The translations under genes were made by a program, and so were the position numbers. Shown here in pieces: positions 7,558 through 14,679 of a stretch of 15,801 nucleotides of DNA (positions are counted from its first letter, which is position 1; every line of letters begins with the position of its first letter). Location: contig DXMF01000009.1 in the NCBI GenBank assembly GCA_019414345.1, positions 1 to 15,801 on the forward strand, given 5' to 3'. The notes under the pieces were generated by a model. That model was not told the DNA's origin. It worked only from the letters and a program-made list of their open reading frames with translations, and did not search any database. The DNA comes from Collinsella sp. (lineage in GTDB: Bacteria > Actinomycetota > Coriobacteriia > Coriobacteriales > Coriobacteriaceae).

Positions 7558-8754
7558 ATGAAAGCGTTGTATGTAATTGATTTCATATTGGGAGACGATG
7601 CTCCTTCTCAACGTGTGCGAGCAATAACAAAATTACTGGAGCGAGCTGGCTGTTCGGTCGATTGCGTTTGCACCGGAGTTAGGCCAAGGACGGATCAAAA
7701 GATTCATGTAGAGCCCGCTATTCATTTTGATGAGAAGTTGGCCTTTGGCAAGGCTCAGATTCTTTCTAAATACCATGAAAGGCTAACATGGAGCAAATCC
7801 ATTAAGTTTTTAGATTCAGTTGTGAATGCTGTCAATCCTGATGTATTTATTACTTATGGAATTGGTCACCCCTTAATGGACCACATCATTAAGCTGGCAA
7901 ATTCGAGATCAAAGATTGTAATTCCAGATGAAACGGATGATTTCGACATTCGATTTAATGGCAATATTGCAAATTATATCGATGATATATCAAGAAAGAA
8001 GTCAAGGGAGCTCTTGCATCCCCGCGTAGATGGTGTTATTGCAATTTCACCTTACTTTAAATCAATGTTTGATGGCATTGGAGTCCCTTCATTCTTTCTA
8101 CCTTCAGTCGTTCCCCATTTAATGGATTTGCCAGTTGAAAGGACGACCAAATTAGATGATGGATCCCTGAGGTTTATTTACGCCGGTAGCTTGGGTGGTG
8201 GGAAAGACTTAATTCAGCCATTCATTGAGGCAATGTTTAAGCTGCAGGAAGCGCATCTTCAGAGGCAGATTTGTCTTGATGTAATCGGTCCGACCGTTGA
8301 TGAAGTTCAATCACTTTGCAGTTTTAGTGTTTGCGATGTTCGCAATCTCAAGATTCATGGTAAGCGGACTCATGAATTTGTTATCGACGCATTGCTTTCT
8401 GCAGATTTTGGACTCCTTTTGCGTAAACCTGAAAAATACGCAGTAGCCGGTTTCTCAACAAAGTTTGGCGAATGCATGAGTTTAGGCGTTCCGATGTTTT
8501 GTAATGCTGTGGGGGGCGCGGATTCTATTCTCGAAGATGGTTATGACGGGATTCTAATTAACGACTTCGAAGTCAATTCAATTGTGGATCGTTTGATTGA
8601 CCTGTCTTGTTGTGAAACTTCTTCTCTGGTTGAAATGCGCATTGCTGCCAGAAGCAAAGCTGAAAGCATATTTAATGTTGACAGCTATGTGTCTTCGTTT
8701 AGCGACTTCCTTCAAGAGTTAGTTCGTGTCAAAGAAAGTGGGGGTAAAATCTAG
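7558..8754 (+). CDS. GT-B fold glycosyltransferase (GT4-like), AT-rich cassette
   Basis: A 398-residue glycosyltransferase from the ATG at 7558 (MKALYVIDFILGDDAPSQRV); a TTG at 7546 is in frame but has nothing to recommend it. The N-terminal half has a Rossmann-like start and a segment DVFITYGIGHPLMDH. The C-terminal half has FIYAGSLGGGKDLIQPFIEA and RKPEKYAVAGFSTKFGECMS followed by LGVPMFCNAVGGAD, the shape seen in GT4-like transferases of polysaccharide loci (usually RKxxxxNxxASPTKFxEYLA-like). The usual EX7E arrangement is modified here: S-T-K-F-G-E-C occupies the second glutamate position. The ribosome binding site is weak and the gap after wzx is 25 nt. It probably adds one residue of the repeat; substrate unknown. 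Confidence 0.8.
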   Translation: MKALYVIDFILGDDAPSQRVRAITKLLERAGCSVDCVCTGVRPRTDQKIHVEPAIHFDEKLAFGKAQILSKYHERLTWSKSIKFLDSVVNAVNPDVFITYGIGHPLMDHIIKLANSRSKIVIPDETDDFDIRFNGNIANYIDDISRKKSRELLHPRVDGVIAISPYFKSMFDGIGVPSFFLPSVVPHLMDLPVERTTKLDDGSLRFIYAGSLGGGKDLIQPFIEAMFKLQEAHLQRQICLDVIGPTVDEVQSLCSFSVCDVRNLKIHGKRTHEFVIDALLSADFGLLLRKPEKYAVAGFSTKFGECMSLGVPMFCNAVGGADSILEDGYDGILINDFEVNSIVDRLIDLSCCETSSLVEMRIAARSKAESIFNVDSYVSSFSDFLQELVRVKESGGKI

Positions 8755-8755
8755 A

Positions 8756-9637
8756 ATGGTCAATTATCTGCTAAAGATTTATGCGGGCCTAACGTATAGA
8801 GGTTACACAAAGTGGGTCCCTGATGAGACTCACCTAAAACTGATGTATAGGCAGGCAACCGGAGTGTGGCCGGATTTAAAAAATCCTAAGACATTTGGAG
8901 AGAAGCTTCAATGGATGAAGCTGAACGATCACAATCCGTTGTATCCCATTCTTGCTGACAAAGTACGTTCAAAACAATGGGCAAGTTCAATTATTGGAGA
9001 AAGCTATCTGCCAAAAGTTTTGGCAACTTGGGAATCGGCTGATTCGATTGATATATCTAATCTCCCGGACAAGTTCGTACTGAAAACCAATCACGATAGC
9101 AGTGGTGTCATTCCTTGTACGGATAAGTCCATTTTTAATCTTTCCGCGGCGAAGAAACGCCTCCAAGCTCAACTTGATACAGATTACTACTGGCTTGGTA
9201 GAGAATGGCCATATCATGAGATTCCTCGCCTAGCGTTTGCTGAGGAGTTTCTTGAGGATGCTTCGGGCGATCTTCCTGATTACAAAATTCTTTGTTTCGG
9301 TGGAGAACCCGAATTAGTTGAGGTGCATAAGAATAGATTTACAAATCAGACTATGGACCTGTATTCTCCGTCATGGCAGCATTTGGATATCAGATGGGAT
9401 ATTTCCCCATCTGGCCAGGTTGATCCAAAGCCTGGTTGTTGGGATTTGATTATTGAGTTGACCAAGCGACTTTCTGGGGGATTACGTCACGTGCGTGTGG
9501 ATTGGTACATCGTGAATGGAAGGCCACTACTCGGAGAGCTTACTCTATTTGATGGATCGGGATTTGAGGCATTTTTAAACCGTGAGTACGACGAATACCT
9601 CGGTTCATTGATTCGCCTAGATAAGGATGTTCAGTGA
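8756..9637 (+). CDS. TupA-like ATP-grasp protein
   Basis: A 293-residue cytoplasmic protein matching what I know of the ATPgrasp_TupA family, named after a teichuronopeptide synthesis protein. Motifs, in order: NPKTFGEKLQWMKLNDHNPL (43-62), LADKVRSKQW, GESYLPKVLATW, LPDKFVLKTNHDSSGVIPC (103-121) with the nucleotide-binding lysine and an H-D-S loop, YYWLGREWPYHEIPRLAFAE (144-163), DLPDYKILCFGGEPEL, and the C-terminal metal/phosphate-binding ELTLFDGSGFEAF (261-273). ATP-grasp enzymes form amide or ester bonds through an acyl-phosphate, so attaching an amino acid or peptide to the carboxylate of a uronic acid is the inferred job; this fits the UDP-GlcA/UDP-GalA genes downstream. The start ATG at 8756 follows the previous stop by 1 nt, with GTGGGGGT about 10 nt upstream. 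The family is solid; the substrate is inference. Confidence 0.85.
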   Translation: MVNYLLKIYAGLTYRGYTKWVPDETHLKLMYRQATGVWPDLKNPKTFGEKLQWMKLNDHNPLYPILADKVRSKQWASSIIGESYLPKVLATWESADSIDISNLPDKFVLKTNHDSSGVIPCTDKSIFNLSAAKKRLQAQLDTDYYWLGREWPYHEIPRLAFAEEFLEDASGDLPDYKILCFGGEPELVEVHKNRFTNQTMDLYSPSWQHLDIRWDISPSGQVDPKPGCWDLIIELTKRLSGGLRHVRVDWYIVNGRPLLGELTLFDGSGFEAFLNREYDEYLGSLIRLDKDVQ

Positions 9638-10428
9638 TGCGTATCTTAATCGGTGCTGATACAGTCCCAACGGAATCCAATTCTAGTTATTTCTCATCTG
9701 GTCAAATTGATGCTTTGCTAGGTAGAGACCTTCGGGAGATTATGGATTTTGCCGACTTTCGCCTGGTTAACCTTGAAGTTCCCTTTACCAGCGAAGCGCA
9801 TCCGATAAAAAAATGTGGTCCTAACCTTAGTGCGGACCCGCGTGCTATTAATGGTCTTAAGGCGATGGGGATAAACTGCGTTAGCATGGCCAATAATCAT
9901 ATACTTGATCAAGGCCCTGCTGGCTATTATGAGACCGTGCGTGTTCTAGATGAAGCATGTATTGATCATTTTGGTGCGGGTTCAAATTTAGCGGAAGCGA
10001 AGGTGCCTTATCGTATTTCTGCTGGGGATATCAAAATCGGATTTGTTTCATTTGCTGAACATGAGTTTACGATTGCAAGCGAAAGCACTCCGGATGCTAA
10101 TCCTTATATTGATGAGGATGCAATTAGCGTAATTCAGTCGTTGAAAAAAGAGTGCGATTATATCGTTGCTTTGTATCACGGTGGCATCGAACACTATCGT
10201 TATCCCTCGCCTCAACTACAGCATAGATGCCGTCGACTTGTTGATAGTGGAGCGGACTATGTTATTTGTCAACATAGTCATTGCATTGGTTGCTATGAGA
10301 CTTACGACAATTCGACCATAGTATATGGTCAAGGCAATTTCATTTTTGATGCTGAGGAAATAGAGTGTTGGCAGACGTCCTTGCTAATCGAACTTTCTTT
10401 TACCAAAGATGCCACTTCAATTAAGTAA
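9637..10428 (+). CDS. CapA-family metallophosphatase-like protein, prematurely stopped
   Basis: CapA/PGA_cap proteins are calcineurin-like metallophosphatase-fold proteins found in poly-gamma-glutamate capsule and exopolysaccharide loci. Seen from the ATG at 9637 (overlapping the upstream TGA; AAGGA about 9 nt upstream): GADTVPTE, NLEVPF (45-50), ANNHILDQG (85-93), LYHGGIEHY (179-187), CQHSHCIG (211-218) and YGQGNFIFD (230-238), i.e. the metal-ligand and substrate motifs are all present. There is no signal peptide, so action is cytoplasmic unless it is membrane-associated. Codon 264 is TAA (10426-10428), but the same frame continues with family-like sequence for 114 more codons. The catalytic part is complete; the C-terminal third is cut off. 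The adjacent TupA-like ligase suggests a joint role in a peptide or amino-acid modification of the polymer. Confidence 0.85.
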   Translation: MRILIGADTVPTESNSSYFSSGQIDALLGRDLREIMDFADFRLVNLEVPFTSEAHPIKKCGPNLSADPRAINGLKAMGINCVSMANNHILDQGPAGYYETVRVLDEACIDHFGAGSNLAEAKVPYRISAGDIKIGFVSFAEHEFTIASESTPDANPYIDEDAISVIQSLKKECDYIVALYHGGIEHYRYPSPQLQHRCRRLVDSGADYVICQHSHCIGCYETYDNSTIVYGQGNFIFDAEEIECWQTSLLIELSFTKDATSIK

Positions 10429-10773
10429 TATCCGATTCGCAAGAACGGTCCCTTTATTAACTTGGCGCAGGATTCGGAAGGCGACAGCATCATTGGCGCT
10501 TTTGAATCTAGGTCGAAGGAAATTGCTGATGATAGCAGGCTAGTAGAAGAGAATTTTATTGACTATTCGCGTGAGAACTTGTATTGGACGTTAAGGTCGT
10601 TCATTCCAGGCGGAAATTCTATTTTTTTTAAGGTTGTAAATAGGATCACTGGTGGGAAATTGGCATCAAAGATACTGGGCGAACGAAAGCTTTTGAATAT
10701 CTTGAATAAGGTTGAATGCGAAGCTCATCGCGAAGTATTGATTACAGGCTTGAAAGACTATATTGGTAGGTGA
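10429..10773 (+). pseudogene. Detached C-terminal third of the CapA-family protein (after in-frame TAA)
   Basis: Directly after TAA 10426-10428, and in the same reading frame, 114 codons follow without a stop to TGA 10771-10773. They begin YPIRKNGPFINLAQDSEGDS and include IIGAFESRSKEIADDS and SRENLYWTLRSF. This reads as the natural continuation of the upstream CapA-like protein: the two parts give 378 codons, a normal family length, and one base change (Tyr TAC/TAT to TAA) explains the break. No ATG start and no ribosome binding site is present near its beginning; the only early alternative start is a TTG at 10462. It is probably untranslated unless the stop is read through. Confidence 0.75.
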
Positions 10774-11043
10774 CATTCAGCAGCTTTAATCGGATCTTTG
10801 ATACTAAGGTCAAGCAGCTACACTAAATCGGTTGAATGTGGGACAGGCAAATAAGCTGCGGTTTTAGGCCAAAACCGTTCGAGGAAGCGCTCGAAGTCCG
10901 TCCATAGAGTTACCGACGATTCTGGTTGCTTTCACCATCGTATTCCATCATGGGTATCTGTTTCAATCATTCTTAGTAAGGGATGGAAGGATGGCGTTGC
11001 TGTCTTACCAATTAAAGTCTCTGAAGGGGCATCCGAGTTAGCT
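10774..11043 (+). other. 270-bp gap without an intact gene; decayed sequence with two hairpins
   Basis: I find no ORF with a start, ribosome binding site and family signature. One frame reads a short hydrophobic stretch (ILVAFTIVFHHGYLF, near 10920-10965) that faintly resembles the N-terminal helix of acyltransferase-3 proteins, but it stops before the real acyltransferase gene. Two adjacent hairpins lie at 10859-10895. The most likely reading is a gene remnant or untranslated leader between the broken CapA-like gene and the acyltransferase. Confidence 0.4.
10859..10895. repeat. Two adjacent short inverted repeats
   Basis: CGGTTTT (10859-10865) pairs with AAAACCG (10871-10877) around the loop AGGCC; immediately after, TTCGAG (10878-10883) pairs with CTCGAA (10890-10895) around GAAGCG. 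The stems are perfect (7 and 6 bp) but no U-run follows, so they are not a standard terminator. A role in RNA structure upstream of the acyltransferase gene is possible. Confidence 0.4.
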
Positions 11044-12030
11044 ATGGTTTTTGAATTCAACTGCGAACGCCTTCGAGAGAGGCGCACATTTGTTATGGGT
11101 GTCGCTGCTCTCATGATTTACTTTGCTCATTTCTATGCCTATGCAGATTTAGGCTTGCTCAATAAGCTTTTTGCATACGGCAATTGGGGCGTTGATGTCT
11201 TTCTGCTTTTGAGCGGTTTTGGCATGTGCTATTCAATGTCCAAATCTTCTTCTTCCAGTGGTTTTTACTGGAAGCGGTTTGTTCGTATTGGTGTTCCTTA
11301 CTTGATCATTGCTATTCCGTTCTGCTTCATATCTGACATTCTCGTTGCCCCGACGGCCGACTGGGGAATGTTCGTCCTTGATGTTTCCACACTGTCATAC
11401 TGGTTGCTCCATCGTGGAGCTTGGTATGTCGCGATGCTTGTGCCGCTATATCTTCTAGTGCCGTTCTTTGGCCGGCTGGCTAATCGTTTGGGTGCCGCTT
11501 TCTTTTGCGTCATTTCAGCAGTCTTTTGTGCTCTCCTTTCTTTAGGTTTTAAGTGCAGCTTTTCTGATTCTGACATCGTCGCCAATGTGGTATTTGTCAT
11601 TCAGCGTCTCCCATCTTTCTTCGTTGGCTGGTTACTTGCCGATCGGCTGATGAGGGGAAAGGACCGGACGGTCGGTCTGCAGGTGGCGATTCTTGCGAGT
11701 GGAATCGCATTGTTTGCATGGTTCCTTACTAGGAACGCTGGGTGTATGGGCTTTCTTCCAGCGATGATCATTGCTTTCTGGGTTTCAGGATTTCGCCGGC
11801 TTCCTTTAGAGGATTTTTTTGAAAAGCTTGGCGAAGCAAGCTTGGAGTCTTACTTATTGAATATTTATGTGTTGGCCTTTATGCGTGATGTATTTGGCTG
11901 GGGGGGGGTTCTTGGCTATCTTACGGTTTCTGTGGTTGCGATTTCCGGAGCACTCCTCGTTCATCGTCTTTTAGAGAGTCCGTTAAAACTTCTTGTTGCT
12001 AGGCGCCTCGACCGTGGGGCTGCTTCTTAG
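11044..12030 (+). CDS. Acyltransferase-3 (OafA/YrhL-like) membrane acyltransferase
   Basis: A 328-residue polytopic membrane protein with about ten hydrophobic helices. The N-terminus RLRERRTFVMGVAALMIYFA then HFYAY has the family layout, with the probable catalytic histidine H29 at the end of helix 1. It is followed by WGVDVFLLLSGFGMCYSM (48-65), a hallmark of acyltransferase_3, and FYWKRFVRIGVPY (74-86) with the conserved arginines. These proteins move acyl groups, often acetyl, across or at the membrane onto exported sugars, so O-acylation of the polysaccharide is the likely role. The ATG at 11044 gives the usual ~20-residue cytoplasmic lead; its ribosome binding site is weak. A G9 run at 11900-11908 lies in frame (TGG GGG GGG GTT), and a length change would truncate the last ~40 residues. 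It is the last gene of the AT-rich cassette. Confidence 0.85.
   Translation: MVFEFNCERLRERRTFVMGVAALMIYFAHFYAYADLGLLNKLFAYGNWGVDVFLLLSGFGMCYSMSKSSSSSGFYWKRFVRIGVPYLIIAIPFCFISDILVAPTADWGMFVLDVSTLSYWLLHRGAWYVAMLVPLYLLVPFFGRLANRLGAAFFCVISAVFCALLSLGFKCSFSDSDIVANVVFVIQRLPSFFVGWLLADRLMRGKDRTVGLQVAILASGIALFAWFLTRNAGCMGFLPAMIIAFWVSGFRRLPLEDFFEKLGEASLESYLLNIYVLAFMRDVFGWGGVLGYLTVSVVAISGALLVHRLLESPLKLLVARRLDRGAAS
11900..11908 (+). repeat. G9 homopolymer within the acyltransferase gene
   Basis: Nine Gs encode part of Gly-Trp-Gly-Gly-Val near the C-terminus of the acyltransferase. The present length keeps the frame open. It is the longest G tract in the window, and a change by one base would remove the last transmembrane part, so slippage could alter acylation. 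Confidence 0.5.
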
Positions 12031-12164
12031 AGGGAGTTTCGATGCGGGGGGGCGCAAAGGCGTTTTAACATGTCGGTCTCTTCTGAATCTCTCGTCTGTT
12101 CAACTCTTTAATGGGCGTCGACGGTTGATTTGATAACTAGTTTTTAAGTATAGGGAGAGGGAAT

Positions 12165-13202
12165 ATGGCTAGAAAAGTACTGGTAACGGGTTCTGCAGGT
12201 TTCATCGGTGCGTTTCTTGTTAAGAAGCTGCTCGAAGGTTCCGACGATGTCATTGTCGGTATCGACAATCTCAACAGCTACTACGATCCAGGTATTAAGG
12301 AGGCACGCCTTGACATGCTTGCCAAGGCGGATACCGAGGGCCGCTTCACCTTTGTTAGGGGTGATTTGTGCGATGCCGCTCTTATTGAGCGTCTCTTTGC
12401 GGAGAATAGGTTCGATGTCGTTGTGAACCTTGCTGCACAAGCGGGCGTACGCTACTCCATTGAGAACCCGAAGGCGTACGTGGACAGCAACCTCGTCGGA
12501 TTCTTCAACATACTGGAGGCCTGCAGGCACCACCCGGTTAAGCAGCTCGTGTACGCCTCGTCGTCGAGCGTCTACGGAGGCAACGAGAAGGTGCCTTTCA
12601 GCGAGGACGACAACGTGGACTCGCCGGTGTCGCTGTACGCCGCCACCAAGAAGTCCAACGAGCTCATGGCCGCCGCCTACTCCAAGCTCTACTCCATCCC
12701 GGCCACCGGCCTGCGCTTCTTCACGGTGTACGGCCCCATGGGCAGGCCGGACATGGCCTACTTCGGCTTCACCGAGAAGCTGCGCCGCGGCGACACCATC
12801 AAGATCTTCAACATGGGCGACTGCCGCCGCGACTTCACCTACGTCGACGATATCGTCGAGGGCGTCGGGCGCGTCATGGACGCCGCGCCCGAAGTGAAGA
12901 TGGGCGAGGACGGGCTGCCGCTCGCGGCGCATCGCGTCTACAACATCGGCAACTCGCACCCCGAGAACCTGCTCGACTTCGTCGACACGCTGCAGCGCGT
13001 GCTGGTGGAGGAGGGCGTACTCCCGGCCGGCTACGACTTTGAGGCCCACAAGCAGCTCGTGCCGATGCAGCCCGGCGACGTGCCCGTCACCTACGCCGAC
13101 ACAACGGCGCTCCAGCGCGACCTGGGCTACAAACCCTCGACGCCGCTTGAGGACGGTCTGAGGGCCTTCGCCAAGTGGTATAAGCGCTACTACAACATTT
13201 AG
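12165..13202 (+). CDS. UDP-glucuronate 4-epimerase (NAD-dependent, extended SDR)
   Basis: A 345-residue cytoplasmic NAD-dependent epimerase converting UDP-glucuronate to UDP-galacturonate. The Rossmann motif TGSAGFIG (8-15) and especially IDNLNSYYDPGIKEARLDML (33-52) are hallmarks of the CapI/LspL group. The catalytic set is S133/S134 in ASSSSVYGG with Y158 and K162 in SLYAATKKSNELMA, and FFTVYGPMGRPDMAYFGFTE follows. The start ATG at 12165 has AGGGAGAGGG 4-13 nt upstream, a very strong ribosome binding site. Codon use is odd: roughly the first 300 bases are AT-richer like the cassette, while from about 12470 the gene is GC-rich like ugd. This suggests a crossover inside the gene. The next gene makes its substrate, so the pair gives UDP-GlcA and UDP-GalA. 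Confidence 0.88.
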   Translation: MARKVLVTGSAGFIGAFLVKKLLEGSDDVIVGIDNLNSYYDPGIKEARLDMLAKADTEGRFTFVRGDLCDAALIERLFAENRFDVVVNLAAQAGVRYSIENPKAYVDSNLVGFFNILEACRHHPVKQLVYASSSSVYGGNEKVPFSEDDNVDSPVSLYAATKKSNELMAAAYSKLYSIPATGLRFFTVYGPMGRPDMAYFGFTEKLRRGDTIKIFNMGDCRRDFTYVDDIVEGVGRVMDAAPEVKMGEDGLPLAAHRVYNIGNSHPENLLDFVDTLQRVLVEEGVLPAGYDFEAHKQLVPMQPGDVPVTYADTTALQRDLGYKPSTPLEDGLRAFAKWYKRYYNI

Positions 13203-13208
13203 GAAATC

Positions 13209-13236
13209 ATGGCCCTGTAACAGGGGCCATTTTTAA
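13209..13236 (+). terminator. Probable intrinsic terminator between the epimerase and ugd
   Basis: ATGGCCCTG (13209-13217) pairs with CAGGGGCCAT (13221-13230) around TAA, with one bulged G, and is followed by TTTTTAAT. It lies 7 nt after the epimerase stop. It could end or dampen the cassette transcript before ugd. Confidence 0.65.
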
Positions 13237-13271
13237 TGCGAATTATTGTTCTTTGACAATTGGAGAATGAC

Positions 13272-14531
13272 ATGAAGATCGCTGTCGCCGGTACCGGCTA
13301 CGTCGGCCTGTCCCTCGCCGTACTGCTCTCGCAGCACAACGAGGTGCACGCGCTGGACATCGTGCCCGAGAAGGTCGAGAAGATCAACAACTACCAGTCG
13401 CCCATCCAGGACGACGAGATCGAGCGCTTCCTGGCGGAGGCCAAAGCGGGGGAGCGCGAGCTCGACCTGCACGCCACCGTAGACGTGGTAGAGGCGTATA
13501 CGGGCGCCGACTACGCCGTCATCGCCACGCCAACCAATTACGACTCAGACAAGAACTTCTTCGACACGAGCTCCGTCGAGGCCGCCATCGCCGCCGTTCG
13601 CTCGGTGAACCCGGACGCTTGGGTCGTCATCAAGTCGACCATCCCGGTGGGCTACACCACGGGTCTGCGAGAGAGGCTGGGCGACAGCAAGATTTTCTTC
13701 AGTCCGGAGTTCCTGCGCGAGAGCAAGGCGCTCTACGACAACCTGCACCCCTCCCGCATCGTGGTGGGTGCGCCCAAGGACGACGACGAGGCCGTTGCGG
13801 CCGCCGAGAAGTTCGCCGGCCTGCTCGCACAGGGCGCCGACCCCGCCGAGATGGAGCGGGAGAACGCCGACGGCACCGTGGGCATCCCGGAGCTCGTGCT
13901 GGGCACCACCGAGGCCGAGGCCGTCAAGCTCTTCGCCAACACCTACCTGGCGCTGCGAGTGGCCTACTTCAACGAGCTCGACACCTACTGCGAGGTCCGC
14001 GGCCTCAACACCCGCGACGTCATCGACGGCGTGTGCCTGGAGCCGCGCATCGGCAGCCACTACAACAACCCCAGCTTCGGCTACGGCGGTTACTGCCTGC
14101 CCAAGGACACCAAGCAGCTGCTGGCCAACTACAAGGACGTGCCCCAGAACCTGATCGAGGCCATCGTGGAGGCCAACCGCACCCGCAAGGACTTCGTCGC
14201 CGACGAGGTGCTGCAGATGGTGTGGGACCGCGTCTACGAGGGCAAGCCGAAGCCGGTCGTGGGCGTCTACCGCCTGACGATGAAGTCCAACTCCGACAAC
14301 TTCCGCGCGAGCTCCATCCAGGGCGTCATGAAGCGCGTGAAGGCCAAGGGCGTGCCCGTGGTGGTCTACGAGCCCACGCTGGACGCGCCGGAGTTCTTCG
14401 GCTCCGAGGTGACCCACGACCTGGAGGCCTTCAAGGACGGCTGCGACGTGATCGTCGCCAACCGCTGGAGCGACGAGCTCGCGGACGTGGCGGACAAGGT
14501 GTACACGAGGGATCTGTTTAAGAGGGACTAG
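13272..14531 (+). CDS. ugd: UDP-glucose 6-dehydrogenase
   Basis: A 419-residue cytoplasmic NAD-dependent dehydrogenase oxidising UDP-glucose twice to UDP-glucuronate, the precursor for GlcA and, through the neighbouring 4-epimerase, GalA. The NAD domain starts at once, MKIAVAGTGYVGLSLAVLLS (GxGxxG at 7-12), with ALDIVPEKV binding the ribose and ATPTNYD at 86-91. The substrate motif FFSPEFLRES is at 142-151, FANTYLALRVAYFNE at 221-235, and the catalytic cysteine is C275 in GYGGYCLPKDTKQLLA. The C-terminal domain is complete. The ATG at 13272 has TTGGAG about 6 nt upstream; a TTG at 13260 overlaps that ribosome site and is unlikely. A TTGACA-like hexamer at 13253-13258 is too near the start for a normal promoter. 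Codon use is strongly GC-rich. A GDP-mannose or UDP-ManNAc dehydrogenase is less likely given the UDP-GlcA epimerase next door. Confidence 0.92.
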   Translation: MKIAVAGTGYVGLSLAVLLSQHNEVHALDIVPEKVEKINNYQSPIQDDEIERFLAEAKAGERELDLHATVDVVEAYTGADYAVIATPTNYDSDKNFFDTSSVEAAIAAVRSVNPDAWVVIKSTIPVGYTTGLRERLGDSKIFFSPEFLRESKALYDNLHPSRIVVGAPKDDDEAVAAAEKFAGLLAQGADPAEMERENADGTVGIPELVLGTTEAEAVKLFANTYLALRVAYFNELDTYCEVRGLNTRDVIDGVCLEPRIGSHYNNPSFGYGGYCLPKDTKQLLANYKDVPQNLIEAIVEANRTRKDFVADEVLQMVWDRVYEGKPKPVVGVYRLTMKSNSDNFRASSIQGVMKRVKAKGVPVVVYEPTLDAPEFFGSEVTHDLEAFKDGCDVIVANRWSDELADVADKVYTRDLFKRD

Positions 14532-14584
14532 AGGAGAGGGGTTGCTCTGGTCGAGATTTTACCTTTGAGATAAACGAGGCTCTT

Positions 14585-14627
14585 GAGCGAGGGTATTGGC
14601 GTTAGCCAATATCCTCGCTCTCTTCTT
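14585..14627 (+). terminator. Strong intrinsic terminator after ugd (end of polysaccharide locus)
   Basis: GAGCGAGGGTATTGGC (14585-14600) pairs with GCCAATATCCTCGCTC (14605-14620) around GTTA: a 16-bp stem with a single G-U pair, followed by the pyrimidine-rich TCTTCTT. It starts 53 nt after the ugd stop and separates the polysaccharide operon from the unrelated region to the right. Confidence 0.85.
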
Positions 14628-14679
14628 ATGGGGCCGCATTCCTAAGATGCGTATGGGAATGAATTTGCCTATTTTAATT

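Noticed and set aside
10920..11043. Upstream extension or duplicate N-terminus of the acyltransferase (hydrophobic stretch ILVAFTIVFHHGYLF)
   Set aside because: The frame stops just before the real gene and the resemblance is limited to a hydrophobic run with histidines; it is kept only as a comment on the gap.
12046..12052. G7 run in the gap after the acyltransferase as a switch element
   Set aside because: It lies in non-coding sequence with no visible promoter spacing for it to alter, so no function can be argued.
12125..12154. TTGATT-18 nt-TATAGG as a promoter for the epimerase
   Set aside because: The -10-like hexamer ends only 10 nt before the ATG and runs into the ribosome binding site, so a normal leader would not fit.
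12144..13049. Long antisense open frames opposite the epimerase, and similarly 13545-14417 opposite ugd
   Set aside because: Same GC-rich shadow effect; no domain signature and no ribosome binding site, while the + strand genes are unmistakable.
13253..13258. TTGACA as a -35 element for ugd
   Set aside because: Only 13 nt separate it from the ugd start codon, leaving no room for a -10 element upstream of the gene.
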